Of a stretch of DNA of 15,656 nt, positions 1 to 7,349 are shown piece by piece. The stretch's first letter is position 1. Each line of letters begins with the position of its first letter. The DNA lies in the NCBI GenBank assembly GCA_900314375.1, contig OMVC01000153.1, positions 1-15,656 of the forward strand, in the 5' to 3' direction. Under the pieces are notes generated by a model, which did not search any database, was not told the DNA's origin, and saw only the letters and a list, made by a program, of their open reading frames with translations. This DNA comes from an uncultured bacterium. Lineage in GTDB: Bacteria; Cyanobacteriota; Vampirovibrionia; Gastranaerophilales; Gastranaerophilaceae. The translations under genes and the position numbers were made by a program.

Positions 1-147
1 GGTGCGGGCAGAATGTTAAAATCATTTATGCTTGTATATTAATTTGTAACAAAATCTTAAATTATTAAAGTTTTTATAGATTTATGCCGAATATACATTT
101 GTTAGCAGATAGAAAAACATCTTGCAAAATATTATACGAGGAGCTTT

Positions 148-804
148 ATGGTTGAAAATATACAGGATAATTCGTTTGATATCCCTGATGATTTGTTGGA
201 TAATATTCAACAAAATATTGAACATATAATAAGGACATTTGATGTTCCTGAAGAAAACAAACTCGAAGTAATAAAGCAAATTAACTTCATGTATTCAAGG
301 ACAAAATATTTATCAATGACTGATGAATTAACCAAACTTCCTAACAGACGCAATTTTGATACTGATTTTAATAAAGAATTTTTGAGGGCGCAACGATATA
401 AAAATCCTCTAACTCTTGTAATGTTTGATATAGATTTCTTTAAAAATGTAAATGACACATACGGACATCAATGCGGCGATTATGTATTAAAAGAGGTTTC
501 AAAAGCTGCACTGCAAACTTTCCGCAAAACAGATACCGTCTATCGAACAGGCGGAGAAGAATTTTGCGTAATTTTAACGGAAACAAATATAGAACAAGCA
601 ATTATACCTTTAGAAAGATTTAGAAAAACAGTCGAAACATTAAATTTAATTTATAACAATAAAGAGGTTCATGTAACCGTAAGTATCGGAGCTTGCGAAT
701 ATTTTCCGGAAATAAAAAATACGGAAGATTTTATATCAAAAGCTGATGAAGCTTTATATGAAGCAAAAAACACAGGCAGAAACAGAACAGTATTTGCAAA
801 ATAG
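148..804 (+). CDS. Stand-alone GGDEF diguanylate cyclase
   Basis: 218 residues, predicted to join two GTP into the second messenger cyclic di-GMP in the cytoplasm. The GGDEF domain fills residues about 55-216. Seen directly: the MTDELTKLPNRR entry motif (57-68), FDIDFFKNVND with metal-binding Asp94 and base-contacting Asn102, Asp111, and the active-site loop GGEEF at 135-139. An RKTD inhibitory-site motif (126-129) lies exactly five residues before GGEEF, so product feedback inhibition is likely. The first 50 residues form a short, mostly helical, Asp/Asn/Ile-rich segment with no recognised sensor domain and no membrane span, so the input signal is unknown. The ATG at 148 is preceded by a purine-rich GAGGAG at 138-143. 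The gene seems monocistronic; the next 600 bp are non-coding repeats. Family assignment is firm; catalytic activity is inferred from intact motifs. Confidence 0.96.
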   Translation: MVENIQDNSFDIPDDLLDNIQQNIEHIIRTFDVPEENKLEVIKQINFMYSRTKYLSMTDELTKLPNRRNFDTDFNKEFLRAQRYKNPLTLVMFDIDFFKNVNDTYGHQCGDYVLKEVSKAALQTFRKTDTVYRTGGEEFCVILTETNIEQAIIPLERFRKTVETLNLIYNNKEVHVTVSIGACEYFPEIKNTEDFISKADEALYEAKNTGRNRTVFAK

Positions 805-899
805 AGTATAGTGTTCAAGTATTGTTTGTATTAATTAAAGACGATAACAGAAGCGCTGAAAGTAAGAGGGCAGGAGGACAAGAAGGCAGGATGGCAGGC

Positions 900-953
900 G
901 TTTTATTTAATGGAAAATTGAAAGTTGAAAATGGAAAATTGTTTCGTTTTTTT
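900..953 (+). repeat. Repeat module L, copy 1
   Basis: AT-rich module built on the phrases TTTATTTAATGG, AATTGAAAGTTGAAAATGG and AAAATTGTTTCG. A G-rich purine stretch (GGCAGG repeated) precedes it at about 868-899. The same module recurs at 1213-1266, 12271-12330 and in shortened form at 12585-12624, with a fragment at 7920-7946. Each full copy comes directly before a module starting with CCCTCGC. It has no coding character. An ORF can be read from 925 to 1227 across this and the next modules, but it is a chance reading of repeat DNA. Confidence 0.85.
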
Positions 954-1011
954 ATTCCCCCTCGCACCTTGGGAGAGGGAGAAAAATCGGTTTGAGTTTG
1001 GAAAACGAAAA
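951..1011 (+). repeat. Repeat module C, copy 1
   Basis: Begins with CCCCCTCGCACC and has a CCCTC/GAGGG inverted repeat, followed by GAGAAAAATCGGTTTGAG. A diverged copy lies at 12620-12670. The head sequence CCCTCGC is shared with module B, suggesting that B and C are related. The unexplained 1012-1037 stretch carries a second GGGAGAGGG. Confidence 0.75.
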
Positions 1012-1037
1012 CCTGATTTTACGGGAGAGGGTTTTAT

Positions 1038-1200
1038 TGAGCAATCATGTCATTGCTCTGGGGTAAACGCGGTAAACATGTCATTGCGAGCGAACGTTAG
1101 TGAGCGTGGCAATCCCATTAATATAATATGTCAACTTGTAATTTGCCCAATTAGGAAAATTACTACACATTCTTCGAATGTTCGTAATGACATGAAGTTG
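1038..1200 (+). repeat. Repeat module A, copy 1
   Basis: Opens with a perfect GAGCAAT/ATTGCTC hairpin (1040-1058 region). From 1078 follows a block bounded by inverted ends, CATGTCATTGCGAGC on the left against GTTCGTAATGACATG on the right. Inside are the phrases GTGGCAATCCCATT, ATATAATATGTCA and ATTACTACACATTCTTCG. A second copy lies at 12417-12581 with long identical stretches. The TCATTGCGAGC...GGCAATC phrase resembles short palindromic repeats dispersed in many bacterial genomes. No transposase is present, so any mobility would be non-autonomous. Confidence 0.88.
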
Positions 1201-1212
1201 TGTAGTGCAAGC

Positions 1213-1266
1213 AATTTATTTAATTAAAAATTGAAAGTTGAAAATGGAAAATTGTTTCGTTTTTTT
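1213..1266 (+). repeat. Repeat module L, copy 2
   Basis: Carries TTATTTAATT, AAAATTGAAAGTTGAAAATG and AAAATTGTTTCG, closely matching copy 1. It joins module A to module B here, whereas in the second mosaic the corresponding L copy joins A to C. Confidence 0.85.
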
Positions 1267-1270
1267 CATT

Positions 1271-1351
1271 TCCCCTCGCCCACAGCATTTTTGAGTGGGA
1301 GAGGAGTTGTTGTTTACGAACGATAGTGAGTATTACAACAACGGTGAGGGA
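1271..1351 (+). repeat. Repeat module B, copy 1
   Basis: 81-bp element matching 12331-12411 at all but two adjacent positions (CA against TG in the first loop). It can fold as an outer CCCTCGCC/GGTGAGGG stem enclosing a CCCAC/GTGGG hairpin and a long GTTGTTGTTTAC/GTATTACAACAAC hairpin. The apical sequence of the latter, GAACGATAGTGAG, is nearly the same as GAACGTTAGTGAG in module A copy 1. From 1352 to 1405 follow a G-rich tract, a GCGTAGAT/GCGTAGA direct repeat, and AAACAGGAGGGCA, which also occurs before module L at 12260. Confidence 0.9.
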
Positions 1352-1405
1352 AGATAGAAGGTTAGAGGTTTAGAGGCGTAGATGCGTAGAAAACAGGAGG
1401 GCATG

Positions 1406-2716
1406 CTATTTACAAAATTTTTCAAATGAAACCTTTTTAGAAAGGAATGAGTTTGAAAGGTTGTTATTTTTATTTTGTTCTTTATTTATGTTATGCCGTA
1501 AAAATTTGTTTAATACTCTTGGCAGACCAAATCCTATTAACAAAGTATTTGTCAATAATGAAACCCAATACAAGCTTGCACCGACAGATTTTGTCTTTTT
1601 CAAGATTTCAGGCGATAATTCGTTGGAATTTTCAAGTTTGCGGAAATTTTTCATACTCAGCCCGAATTTTTGCAAAAAATTTAAGTCTTTATTTGGTTTA
1701 TTCATTATTTTTGTACCTAAAAATCTATCAGCCGTTCTTCCTAAAATATTGTTTATTAAAAAATCTCCGCCAAAAAACATTGTGAATAACCCAATATCTC
1801 TTAGAGCTCTATCTTTACGTTCATTCATATCACGTGAAGATATCAATTTGGCAGGGAAACTTGATAATATCCAAATCGCCGCATAAATTGTTTTTGACAT
1901 GTTTGTTCCTGATGCATAATCAAAGTTATGAGGGTTTTTGGCTATTTTTTTCAGGATAACATTTGTTTTAGGGGTAATTTTTGTATTCAAACCTTTTGTT
2001 ACAGTTTTTGCAAACAATATCCCCGGAATCACCGAAAAAGCGATATTCCACAAGAGTTTTTTATTTTTGGTCTTTTGTAATTCTTCTTTTGACTTTTTGG
2101 GATTATCTTTTAGCTTAAACCCTGCAGAAAAATCCGTTCTTTTGGTTCTGTGTTCTGTAAATTCCGTCGCAATCCAAGGAATGGCAGACCACATGGCTCC
2201 TGTTGTGATAAAATCAGTCATCAAAACTTTTTCGTGTACCGATAATAAATCTTTTTTTAGTTTATCTGAATCATTATAACGATTGAATATTTCCTCAAAT
2301 GCTTGCTGTGTTTCTGTTGTATTGTTTTTTTTATCAAAAATTTGCGCTGTTTCCGACAACCCTTTTTTCAAATCTGCATTTGGGGTTAAATATTCTTTTG
2401 GCACTTCAATAATACGTTTTGCAACCCCTTCTAATGATTTTGTAATCCCTTTATTCTTTAAAAAATGCTTGTTATATAAAGGAATTAAAAGTATCGGGGT
2501 TAAATATGATGCAACAAAATATATTCCGCCCATCAATGCACGTTCTTGAGCTTCGTATTTATTGTTAGACATTATACATTGAGGGGCTGTGCTTCCGCCT
2601 AATGTTGTTATTCCGCGATTTATCAAGGTATGATCTTGAACATAAGCGGTTGTATTGTATATATTAAAACCTTTAAAGGGTAATTTATAAGATACTTTTT
2701 TACAATCCATAATCAC
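1406..2716 (-). CDS. Unrecognised multi-span membrane protein
   Basis: 436 residues from a GTG at 2716, or 434 from an ATG at 2710; neither has a convincing ribosome binding site, so the start is uncertain. I do not recognise the family. Hydrophobic segments at about 61-82, 222-243, 276-295, 306-326 and 382-405 suggest about five membrane spans, separated by Lys/Asn-rich hydrophilic stretches (85-160, 186-222, 328-380). There is no signal peptide: the N-terminus is polar with a YKLPFKGFN phrase, echoed by KKVSFEKF at the C-terminus. No catalytic motif is evident. It lies 41 bp downstream of the transporter gene on the same strand, so the two may be co-transcribed. Its stop codon sits directly beside repeat DNA (AAACAGGAGGGCA at 1391-1403), so the C-terminus may have been shaped by repeat insertion. 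The call as a real gene rests on its length and clear codon structure. Confidence 0.85.
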   Translation of the reverse strand: MIMDCKKVSYKLPFKGFNIYNTTAYVQDHTLINRGITTLGGSTAPQCIMSNNKYEAQERALMGGIYFVASYLTPILLIPLYNKHFLKNKGITKSLEGVAKRIIEVPKEYLTPNADLKKGLSETAQIFDKKNNTTETQQAFEEIFNRYNDSDKLKKDLLSVHEKVLMTDFITTGAMWSAIPWIATEFTEHRTKRTDFSAGFKLKDNPKKSKEELQKTKNKKLLWNIAFSVIPGILFAKTVTKGLNTKITPKTNVILKKIAKNPHNFDYASGTNMSKTIYAAIWILSSFPAKLISSRDMNERKDRALRDIGLFTMFFGGDFLINNILGRTADRFLGTKIMNKPNKDLNFLQKFGLSMKNFRKLENSNELSPEILKKTKSVGASLYWVSLLTNTLLIGFGLPRVLNKFLRHNINKEQNKNNNLSNSFLSKKVSFEKFCK

Positions 2717-2757
2717 ATGAATAGTAACGCCCTAATAAATTTTAGTCAATAAGATTC

Positions 2758-4065
2758 TTAATTAAAAACCAAAACACCAACTAATGCGGTAATAATCAGA
2801 GCAATATTGTAGTGTAAAAATGTCGGAACACATGTATCCCAAATATGATTATGCTGACCGTCAGCATTTAAACCTGCAGTAGGCCCGAGAGTCGTATCAG
2901 ATGCAGGGGAACCTGCATCTCCTAATGCCGCAGCAGCAGACAATACGATTATCATAGATGGAATACTAAATCCCAATTTTATAAAAATCGGAACATATAA
3001 AACCGCCAAAATCGGAATTGTACCAAAAGAAGTACCTATACCTATCGTGATAAACAAACCTATAACTAGCATCAAAAGCGTTGCTAAAACCTTGCTTGAC
3101 ATCATAATAGGTGTAACAGAATTTACTAAAGCATCTATTGCGCCCGTTGATTTCATAACCGCGGCAAAGCCTGCTGCAACAAGCATAACAAAAGCAACAT
3201 AACCCATTAATCCGACACCTTCATTAATAAGTTTATCCATTTTGTCATGATCTATTGCTTTAAACCCAAAAATAACAGATAACCCGACTAATGCACCTAA
3301 AGGCAAAGAACCCGTCCACAATTGAACAACAAGAGTAAGTATTGCAGCACATAAGGTTATGTAATGGTTTTTATTAAGTTTTAAATCGGTAATTTGTTTT
3401 GTTTCAACTTCTACATCTTTATATTCACGAGGTTTAACGTACGATATAAATACAGCAACCAAAAAACCTATAAACATGCCTAAACCTAAAACCCAAACGG
3501 ACTTCCAAATTTGATTTTTGGCAATTTCAACCCCGTTTTGTAACATATTATCAGCAATCAAGCCTTGAAAAATCAATCCAAATCCTGCAGGAATAACAAT
3601 ATACGGAGCTTTTAAACCAAAAGCCAACGCACAAGCAACAGAACGTCTGTCGATTTTTAATTTATTCATAATTGTTAATAACGGAGGAATTAAAATAGGT
3701 ATAAACGCTATATGGACAGGTATCAAGTTTTGTGAAAGTATTGCAATTCCCGTTAAAATAAAAATCAGCAAGAATTTTTTAGATTGAATAGCATTAGAAA
3801 TTTTTGTTGCCAAAATCGGTGCTAACCCCGTATGAGTCATTGAAGCTGCGAAAGCACCAAGCAAAATATAACTTAATGCGGTTTCTGAATTATCACCCAT
3901 ACCATGAATAAAAATATCCATCACTTCGGATAATCCTATATGTCCTGCCATTCCGCCGGCAACCGCTGAAATAATCAATGCCAGCAAAACATTTATTCTG
4001 CATAAACATAGTATACATAATAAAATAACAGCTATTACAATCGGATTTGTAATTAAAGAAATCAT
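2758..4065 (-). CDS. YuiF/NhaC-like ion-coupled transporter (putative Na+/H+ antiporter or amino-acid permease)
   Basis: 435 residues from the ATG at 4065. A longer reading exists from a TTG at 4146, but it would run into the divergent dehydrogenase gene, has no ribosome binding site and adds an implausible tail. About eleven hydrophobic segments fill the protein, starting with residues 6-22 and ending at 418-434, in two halves joined by a charged loop at 211-234. The C-terminal half holds the diagnostic stretch LGDAGSPASDTTLGP (381-395), followed by TAGLNADGQHNH. This is typical of the Na+/H+ antiporter family that includes Bacillus YuiF; some members are suspected amino-acid permeases. It would exchange ions or import a small solute across the inner membrane; the substrate cannot be read from sequence. 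The divergent start at 4116 and shared 50-bp control region suggest joint regulation with the dehydrogenase. Confidence 0.9.
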   Translation of the reverse strand: MISLITNPIVIAVILLCILCLCRINVLLALIISAVAGGMAGHIGLSEVMDIFIHGMGDNSETALSYILLGAFAASMTHTGLAPILATKISNAIQSKKFLLIFILTGIAILSQNLIPVHIAFIPILIPPLLTIMNKLKIDRRSVACALAFGLKAPYIVIPAGFGLIFQGLIADNMLQNGVEIAKNQIWKSVWVLGLGMFIGFLVAVFISYVKPREYKDVEVETKQITDLKLNKNHYITLCAAILTLVVQLWTGSLPLGALVGLSVIFGFKAIDHDKMDKLINEGVGLMGYVAFVMLVAAGFAAVMKSTGAIDALVNSVTPIMMSSKVLATLLMLVIGLFITIGIGTSFGTIPILAVLYVPIFIKLGFSIPSMIIVLSAAAALGDAGSPASDTTLGPTAGLNADGQHNHIWDTCVPTFLHYNIALIITALVGVLVFN

Positions 4066-4079
4066 ATTATAAAAAATAC

Positions 4080-4093
4080 CACAAAAATTTGTG
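4080..4093. promoter_or_regulatory. Palindrome in divergent promoter region, candidate operator
   Basis: CACAAAAATTTGTG consists of two perfect 6-bp arms around AA. It lies almost midway between the divergent start codons at 4065 and 4116, in a spacer of only 50 bp that must hold the control signals of both genes. A TGATAAAAT resembling an extended -10 for the plus gene overlaps its right edge (4092-4100), though that would give a very short leader. The operator role is inferred. Confidence 0.45.
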
Positions 4094-4115
4094 ATAAAAT
4101 AGATTGGAGGAAAAA

Positions 4116-5096
4116 ATGAGAGTTGCAGAATTAAAAAATAATACAATAATAACCGCAGAAAGAGAAAATGAAGCTTTAAATAATCGCAAAGGAGCTTTGG
4201 TAAAAGTTTTAGGGTGCGGTTTATGCGGTTCGGATATTGTCAAATTAAGACAACATCTGGTAAAAGACGGAACGGTTTTAGGGCATGAAATTGTCGCCCA
4301 AATAGTTGATATTGATTCCGAAACCTCATTTAAAAACGGAGATGTAATAATAACTTCTCATCACATTCCTTGCGGAAAATGTGAATATTGCAAAAACGGA
4401 AATGTTTCAATGTGCCGTCATTTTAAAGAAACAAATATTAAACCGGGAGGGTTTAGTGAGCTTGTTTTTGTTTCTAATGAACATTTAAAAAATGTTGCAT
4501 ATTTAAAACCTGATAATTTAGCAAATGATGAAGCAGCTTTTTATGAACCTTTAGGGTGTTGTATAAGGGCGGTAAAACGTGCACAACTGAATAAAAATTC
4601 GACCGCATTGGTAATCGGTTTAGGTTCAATCGGAATACTTATGGCGCAAGCATTAAAAGCTTTTGGAATGAATGTTATAGGTTGTGATTTAATATCTTCA
4701 AGAGTCGAATTGTTAAAAAGTTTAGGTATAGAAGCCTTTAATGTTTCCGAAATGTGTGAAAGCATAAAAGCAGACGGTGTATTTATGACTTCAGGCTCTG
4801 ATAAAGCGATACCGACAGCATTAAAATACGTTCGCGACGGCGGAAAAATTTTGGTATTTTCTTCTACAGCGCAAAATTTCGGATACGCCAATAACGAAAT
4901 TTACTATCGCGAATTAACTGTTTTAGGCAGTTATTCACCATCACCTGCGGATTTAAAAGATTCTTTAGAATTGTTAAAAAATAAAGATGTAAAAGTAAAA
5001 GGCTTATCAACCGTTTATCCTCTGGAAAATTTGCAAAAAGCAATAAACGACACTTTGGATAATAAAATCCTAAAAGCATATATTAAAATTTTGTAG
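4116..5096 (+). CDS. Zinc-dependent medium-chain dehydrogenase (sorbitol/threonine dehydrogenase-like)
   Basis: 326 residues; a cytoplasmic NAD(P)-linked alcohol or polyol dehydrogenase of the MDR superfamily. The start is the ATG at 4116, because the ideal GGAGG at 4106-4110 lies five bases before it; the in-frame TTG at 4104 contains this site and is rejected. The N-terminal GroES-like domain has catalytic zinc ligands Cys37 (GLCGSD), His57 and Glu58 (GHE), and Glu144 (EPLGC) is also conserved. The structural zinc set is Cys86, Cys89, Cys92 and Cys100. The Rossmann fold has GLGSIG at 168-173, and Asp191 at the end of the second strand suggests NAD. At 326 residues it is slightly shorter than usual for the family but has all parts. 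Substrate unknown. Divergent to the transporter, suggesting uptake and oxidation of one compound (inference). Confidence 0.93.
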   Translation: MRVAELKNNTIITAERENEALNNRKGALVKVLGCGLCGSDIVKLRQHLVKDGTVLGHEIVAQIVDIDSETSFKNGDVIITSHHIPCGKCEYCKNGNVSMCRHFKETNIKPGGFSELVFVSNEHLKNVAYLKPDNLANDEAAFYEPLGCCIRAVKRAQLNKNSTALVIGLGSIGILMAQALKAFGMNVIGCDLISSRVELLKSLGIEAFNVSEMCESIKADGVFMTSGSDKAIPTALKYVRDGGKILVFSSTAQNFGYANNEIYYRELTVLGSYSPSPADLKDSLELLKNKDVKVKGLSTVYPLENLQKAINDTLDNKILKAYIKIL

Positions 5097-5164
5097 ATTT
5101 GTAACAAAATTAGCAAATTTAAAAAAAAAATTGTTTTATAACATATGTAAAAGGAGTGTGTTAC

Positions 5165-5992
5165 ATGTTAAATACCGTTTATCCGAATTATATACCGCAA
5201 AGACCCGTATATAACAACAATCAAGCTATGATGATGCAACCTCAAATAGCACCGGTTCAACCAATCCAAAATCCGGTACCAATACCATCAGTACAACCGG
5301 TTGCGCCAATACAACAAACCCAAATCGCAAGTTTGGAAGCAGCAAACGCTATTAAAGCTTATTCGACTCCATTTATCTATCAAACAATGCCTGAAACATC
5401 AAATGAATACATTATGCGTTTAAAAAACACAGGCAAAGTTGAAGGTAAAGATTTTAGAATAGAAAAAGGAGATGGCTATATTGACGTTGTTGAACTTGAT
5501 GCAGGTAACAAAATGATAAAATCATCTGCTTGGAATCTTATAGACGGTAAAGAAAAACCTTTAGGGACTGAAGACCTTGTCTATAAAGGGGACAGAATTT
5601 TGTATCGTGATGCAAAAACTCCTGACGGAAAAATAGAACACCACGCACATCACTATTATAACGACGAAATTCCGCAATCAACCATCAGTCATGACGGTTT
5701 AACCTTTGAAACAAAAGTAGAAGACTATATTAAAAACTTACAGCAAAAAGGAATTAGATACACCGAACAGATTGAACAAGATTCAGCAGGTCAAGGAACA
5801 AGCCATATCGTTGAAGAATATGATAATAACGGAAAACAAACACTAAAAACCGTATGGGTAAATAATACTCAAAACCCTGAATTAAGCCACGTATGCAGAG
5901 ATTTATTTAATGCTGATAATACAGTTAATACAACTGTTGTTTACGATAAAGAAAAAACTGTTGTTGTAAATTTTTTCAATAAAAGAAATTAA
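5165..5992 (+). CDS. Hypothetical protein with Pro/Gln-rich N-terminus
   Basis: 275 residues from the ATG at 5165, which sits eight bases after an AAAAGGAG site (5149-5156). A GTG at 5156 overlaps that site and is rejected. Residues 1-55 are low-complexity and dominated by Pro, Gln, Val and Ile with little charge, like a flexible linker or surface-binding tail. Residues 60-275 are mixed alpha/beta, rich in Asp, Lys, Tyr and Val, with His-rich EHHAHHYY near 160-170 and repeated strand-like phrases ending in VVYDKEKTVVVNFF. There is no signal peptide, membrane span or recognised domain. It is expressed alone: about 70 bp separate it from the dehydrogenase upstream, and a strong intrinsic terminator follows. 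Function unknown. Confidence 0.85.
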   Translation: MLNTVYPNYIPQRPVYNNNQAMMMQPQIAPVQPIQNPVPIPSVQPVAPIQQTQIASLEAANAIKAYSTPFIYQTMPETSNEYIMRLKNTGKVEGKDFRIEKGDGYIDVVELDAGNKMIKSSAWNLIDGKEKPLGTEDLVYKGDRILYRDAKTPDGKIEHHAHHYYNDEIPQSTISHDGLTFETKVEDYIKNLQQKGIRYTEQIEQDSAGQGTSHIVEEYDNNGKQTLKTVWVNNTQNPELSHVCRDLFNADNTVNTTVVYDKEKTVVVNFFNKRN

Positions 5993-6009
5993 ATTCATAA
6001 AACTTGTAT

Positions 6010-6046
6010 AAATAACGGTACAAAATCTATGTACCGTTATTTTTTA
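6010..6046 (+). terminator. Intrinsic terminator of the Pro/Gln-rich protein gene
   Basis: Perfect 12-bp stem AATAACGGTACA/TGTACCGTTATT (6011-6022, 6030-6041; one more A-T pair outside) with a 7-nt loop, running straight into a T tract. It lies 18 bp after the stop codon at 5992. Confidence 0.9.
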
Positions 6047-6047
6047 T

Positions 6048-6077
6048 TTGTATCTGCGATAATTTTTGGGTTATAAT
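6048..6077 (+). promoter_or_regulatory. Promoter of second dehydrogenase, likely leaderless
   Basis: A perfect -10 TATAAT at 6072-6077 is preceded at 18 bp by TTGTAT (6048-6053), which matches the -35 consensus only at TTG. Transcription would begin about seven bases on, at or next to the ATG at 6084. No Shine-Dalgarno sequence lies before that ATG. A leaderless message is therefore the simplest reading. Confidence 0.6.
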
Positions 6078-6083
6078 CTGTCT

Positions 6084-7118
6084 ATGAAATCTATCCAATT
6101 TTACGAACCAAAAGTTATAAAATACGAAGATGTACCTATAAAGCCGCCAACAGAAGGGGAAGTTGTCGTAAAAATTATGTCAGCTCTAACTTGCGGAACG
6201 GATGTAAAAACCTATAGGCGGGGTCATCCGGTTTTAATAAAAGAAACCCCTTCAGGATTCGGACACGAATTCGCAGGTATTATAGACAAATTAGGTAAAG
6301 GTGTTGAAGGTTTCAAAGTCGGTGACAGAGTTGTTGCCGCAAATTCTGCTCCTTGCGGAAAATGTTTTTATTGCAGACATCAAGAATACAATTTGTGCGA
6401 AAATCTGGATTTATTGAATGGTGCTTATGCACAGTATATAACAGTACCTGCGCGCATTGTCAAAAAAAATATGCTCATTATACCTGAACATTTGAGTTTT
6501 GATAAAGCCGCATTTTGCGAACCTTTAGCAAATGTTGTTCACGGCGCATTCAGAACAGATATCAAAGCAGGACAAAGTGTCGGAATTATTGGAATAGGCC
6601 CGATTGGTTTGATGTTTGCAAGGGTTGCAAAACTTATGGGCGCAAGAGTAATTGTTGCCGGCAGAAATCCAATGAAATTAAAAATGGCAGAAGATTTTGC
6701 CCACGCAGATGAAATAATTGATTTGAAAAAATACCCAAATCCTGAAAAGATATTTAGAGATTTTTCTGATGAAGGCAAAGGGTTAGATGTCGCAATAGAA
6801 TGTGTCGGATTGCCGGAAATTTGGGAGCAAATTTTTGCTTGCGTTCGCAAAGGCGGGACAGTACACTTCTTTGGCGGCTGCAAATCCGGCTCAAAAGTTT
6901 GCTTTGATACTACAAAAATGCACTACGGCGATATCAAAATGATGAGCGTTTTTCATCACACTCCGGAATATTTCAGAAAAGCGCTGGAATTGATATCTTC
7001 AGGAGATGTAGAAGTTGAAAAACTTATTACAGATACCTTGCCCTTAGAAAAAGTTGAATACGCAATGCAACAACATATTGAAGGCAAAGCTATAAAATTT
7101 CTTATAAAACCATGGTAA
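6084..7118 (+). CDS. Zinc-dependent medium-chain dehydrogenase, second paralogue
   Basis: 344 residues from the ATG at 6084; an in-frame TTG at 6066 lies upstream of the -10 box and is rejected. MDR superfamily, same fold as the 4116-5096 product but clearly diverged. Catalytic zinc ligands Cys37 (TCGTD), His61 and Glu62 (GHE), with Glu146 (EPLAN). Structural zinc Cys91, Cys94, Cys97 and Cys105 in the CGKCFYC...C pattern. Rossmann loop GIGPIG at 170-175. The second strand ends in AGRNP (192-196), with Arg194 where NAD-users usually have Asp or Glu; this hints at NADP, unlike the first paralogue. Length and domain order are normal for sorbitol/threonine/Zn-alcohol dehydrogenases; substrate not readable. 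It stands alone between a terminator and 231 bp of AT-rich spacer (7119-7349) in which I see no gene. Confidence 0.93.
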   Translation: MKSIQFYEPKVIKYEDVPIKPPTEGEVVVKIMSALTCGTDVKTYRRGHPVLIKETPSGFGHEFAGIIDKLGKGVEGFKVGDRVVAANSAPCGKCFYCRHQEYNLCENLDLLNGAYAQYITVPARIVKKNMLIIPEHLSFDKAAFCEPLANVVHGAFRTDIKAGQSVGIIGIGPIGLMFARVAKLMGARVIVAGRNPMKLKMAEDFAHADEIIDLKKYPNPEKIFRDFSDEGKGLDVAIECVGLPEIWEQIFACVRKGGTVHFFGGCKSGSKVCFDTTKMHYGDIKMMSVFHHTPEYFRKALELISSGDVEVEKLITDTLPLEKVEYAMQQHIEGKAIKFLIKPW

Positions 7119-7349
7119 TTATTTCGCATGTTTTATTACTCTATTCTTAAAAAAATATAAGATGAGTCGTGCATATACTAAAGATGGCATGTTAAATTAT
7201 ACACAGAAAAGCTTTATTATATTGAACAAAGAATATAAAAAATTGTTTCGTAACATTTCTTCATGAATGAATGTAAAAAATTTGTTTATTTATAAAAAAT
7301 ATAATAGTATTATATTATTGGGAAAGTTTTTTTAAGGGATATATACAAA

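Noticed and set aside
43..55. TTTGTAACAAAAT, also at 5098-5110, as a shared regulatory motif
   Set aside because: A 13-base match between two places is expected by chance in 15 kb of such AT-rich DNA, and its distance to the genes differs.
925..1227. A 100-residue ORF on the plus strand
   Set aside because: It runs through repeat modules L, C and A, has no ribosome binding site, no family resemblance and stop-rich sister copies elsewhere.
861..1405. Insertion sequence or CRISPR array
   Set aside because: No transposase frame and no regularly spaced identical repeats with unique spacers; the repeats are modular and structured instead.
1447..2549. Several plus-strand ORFs of 88-141 residues
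   Set aside because: They are antisense shadows of the 436-residue membrane protein gene; their composition follows from the other strand.
4066..4071. TATAAT (minus strand) touching the transporter ATG
   Set aside because: Transcription would start after the start codon and no -35 fits; probably a chance match in AT-rich DNA.
5087..5111. AATTTTGT/ACAAAATT inverted repeat over the dehydrogenase stop codon
   Set aside because: Almost only A-T pairs, no following T run; too weak for an intrinsic terminator.
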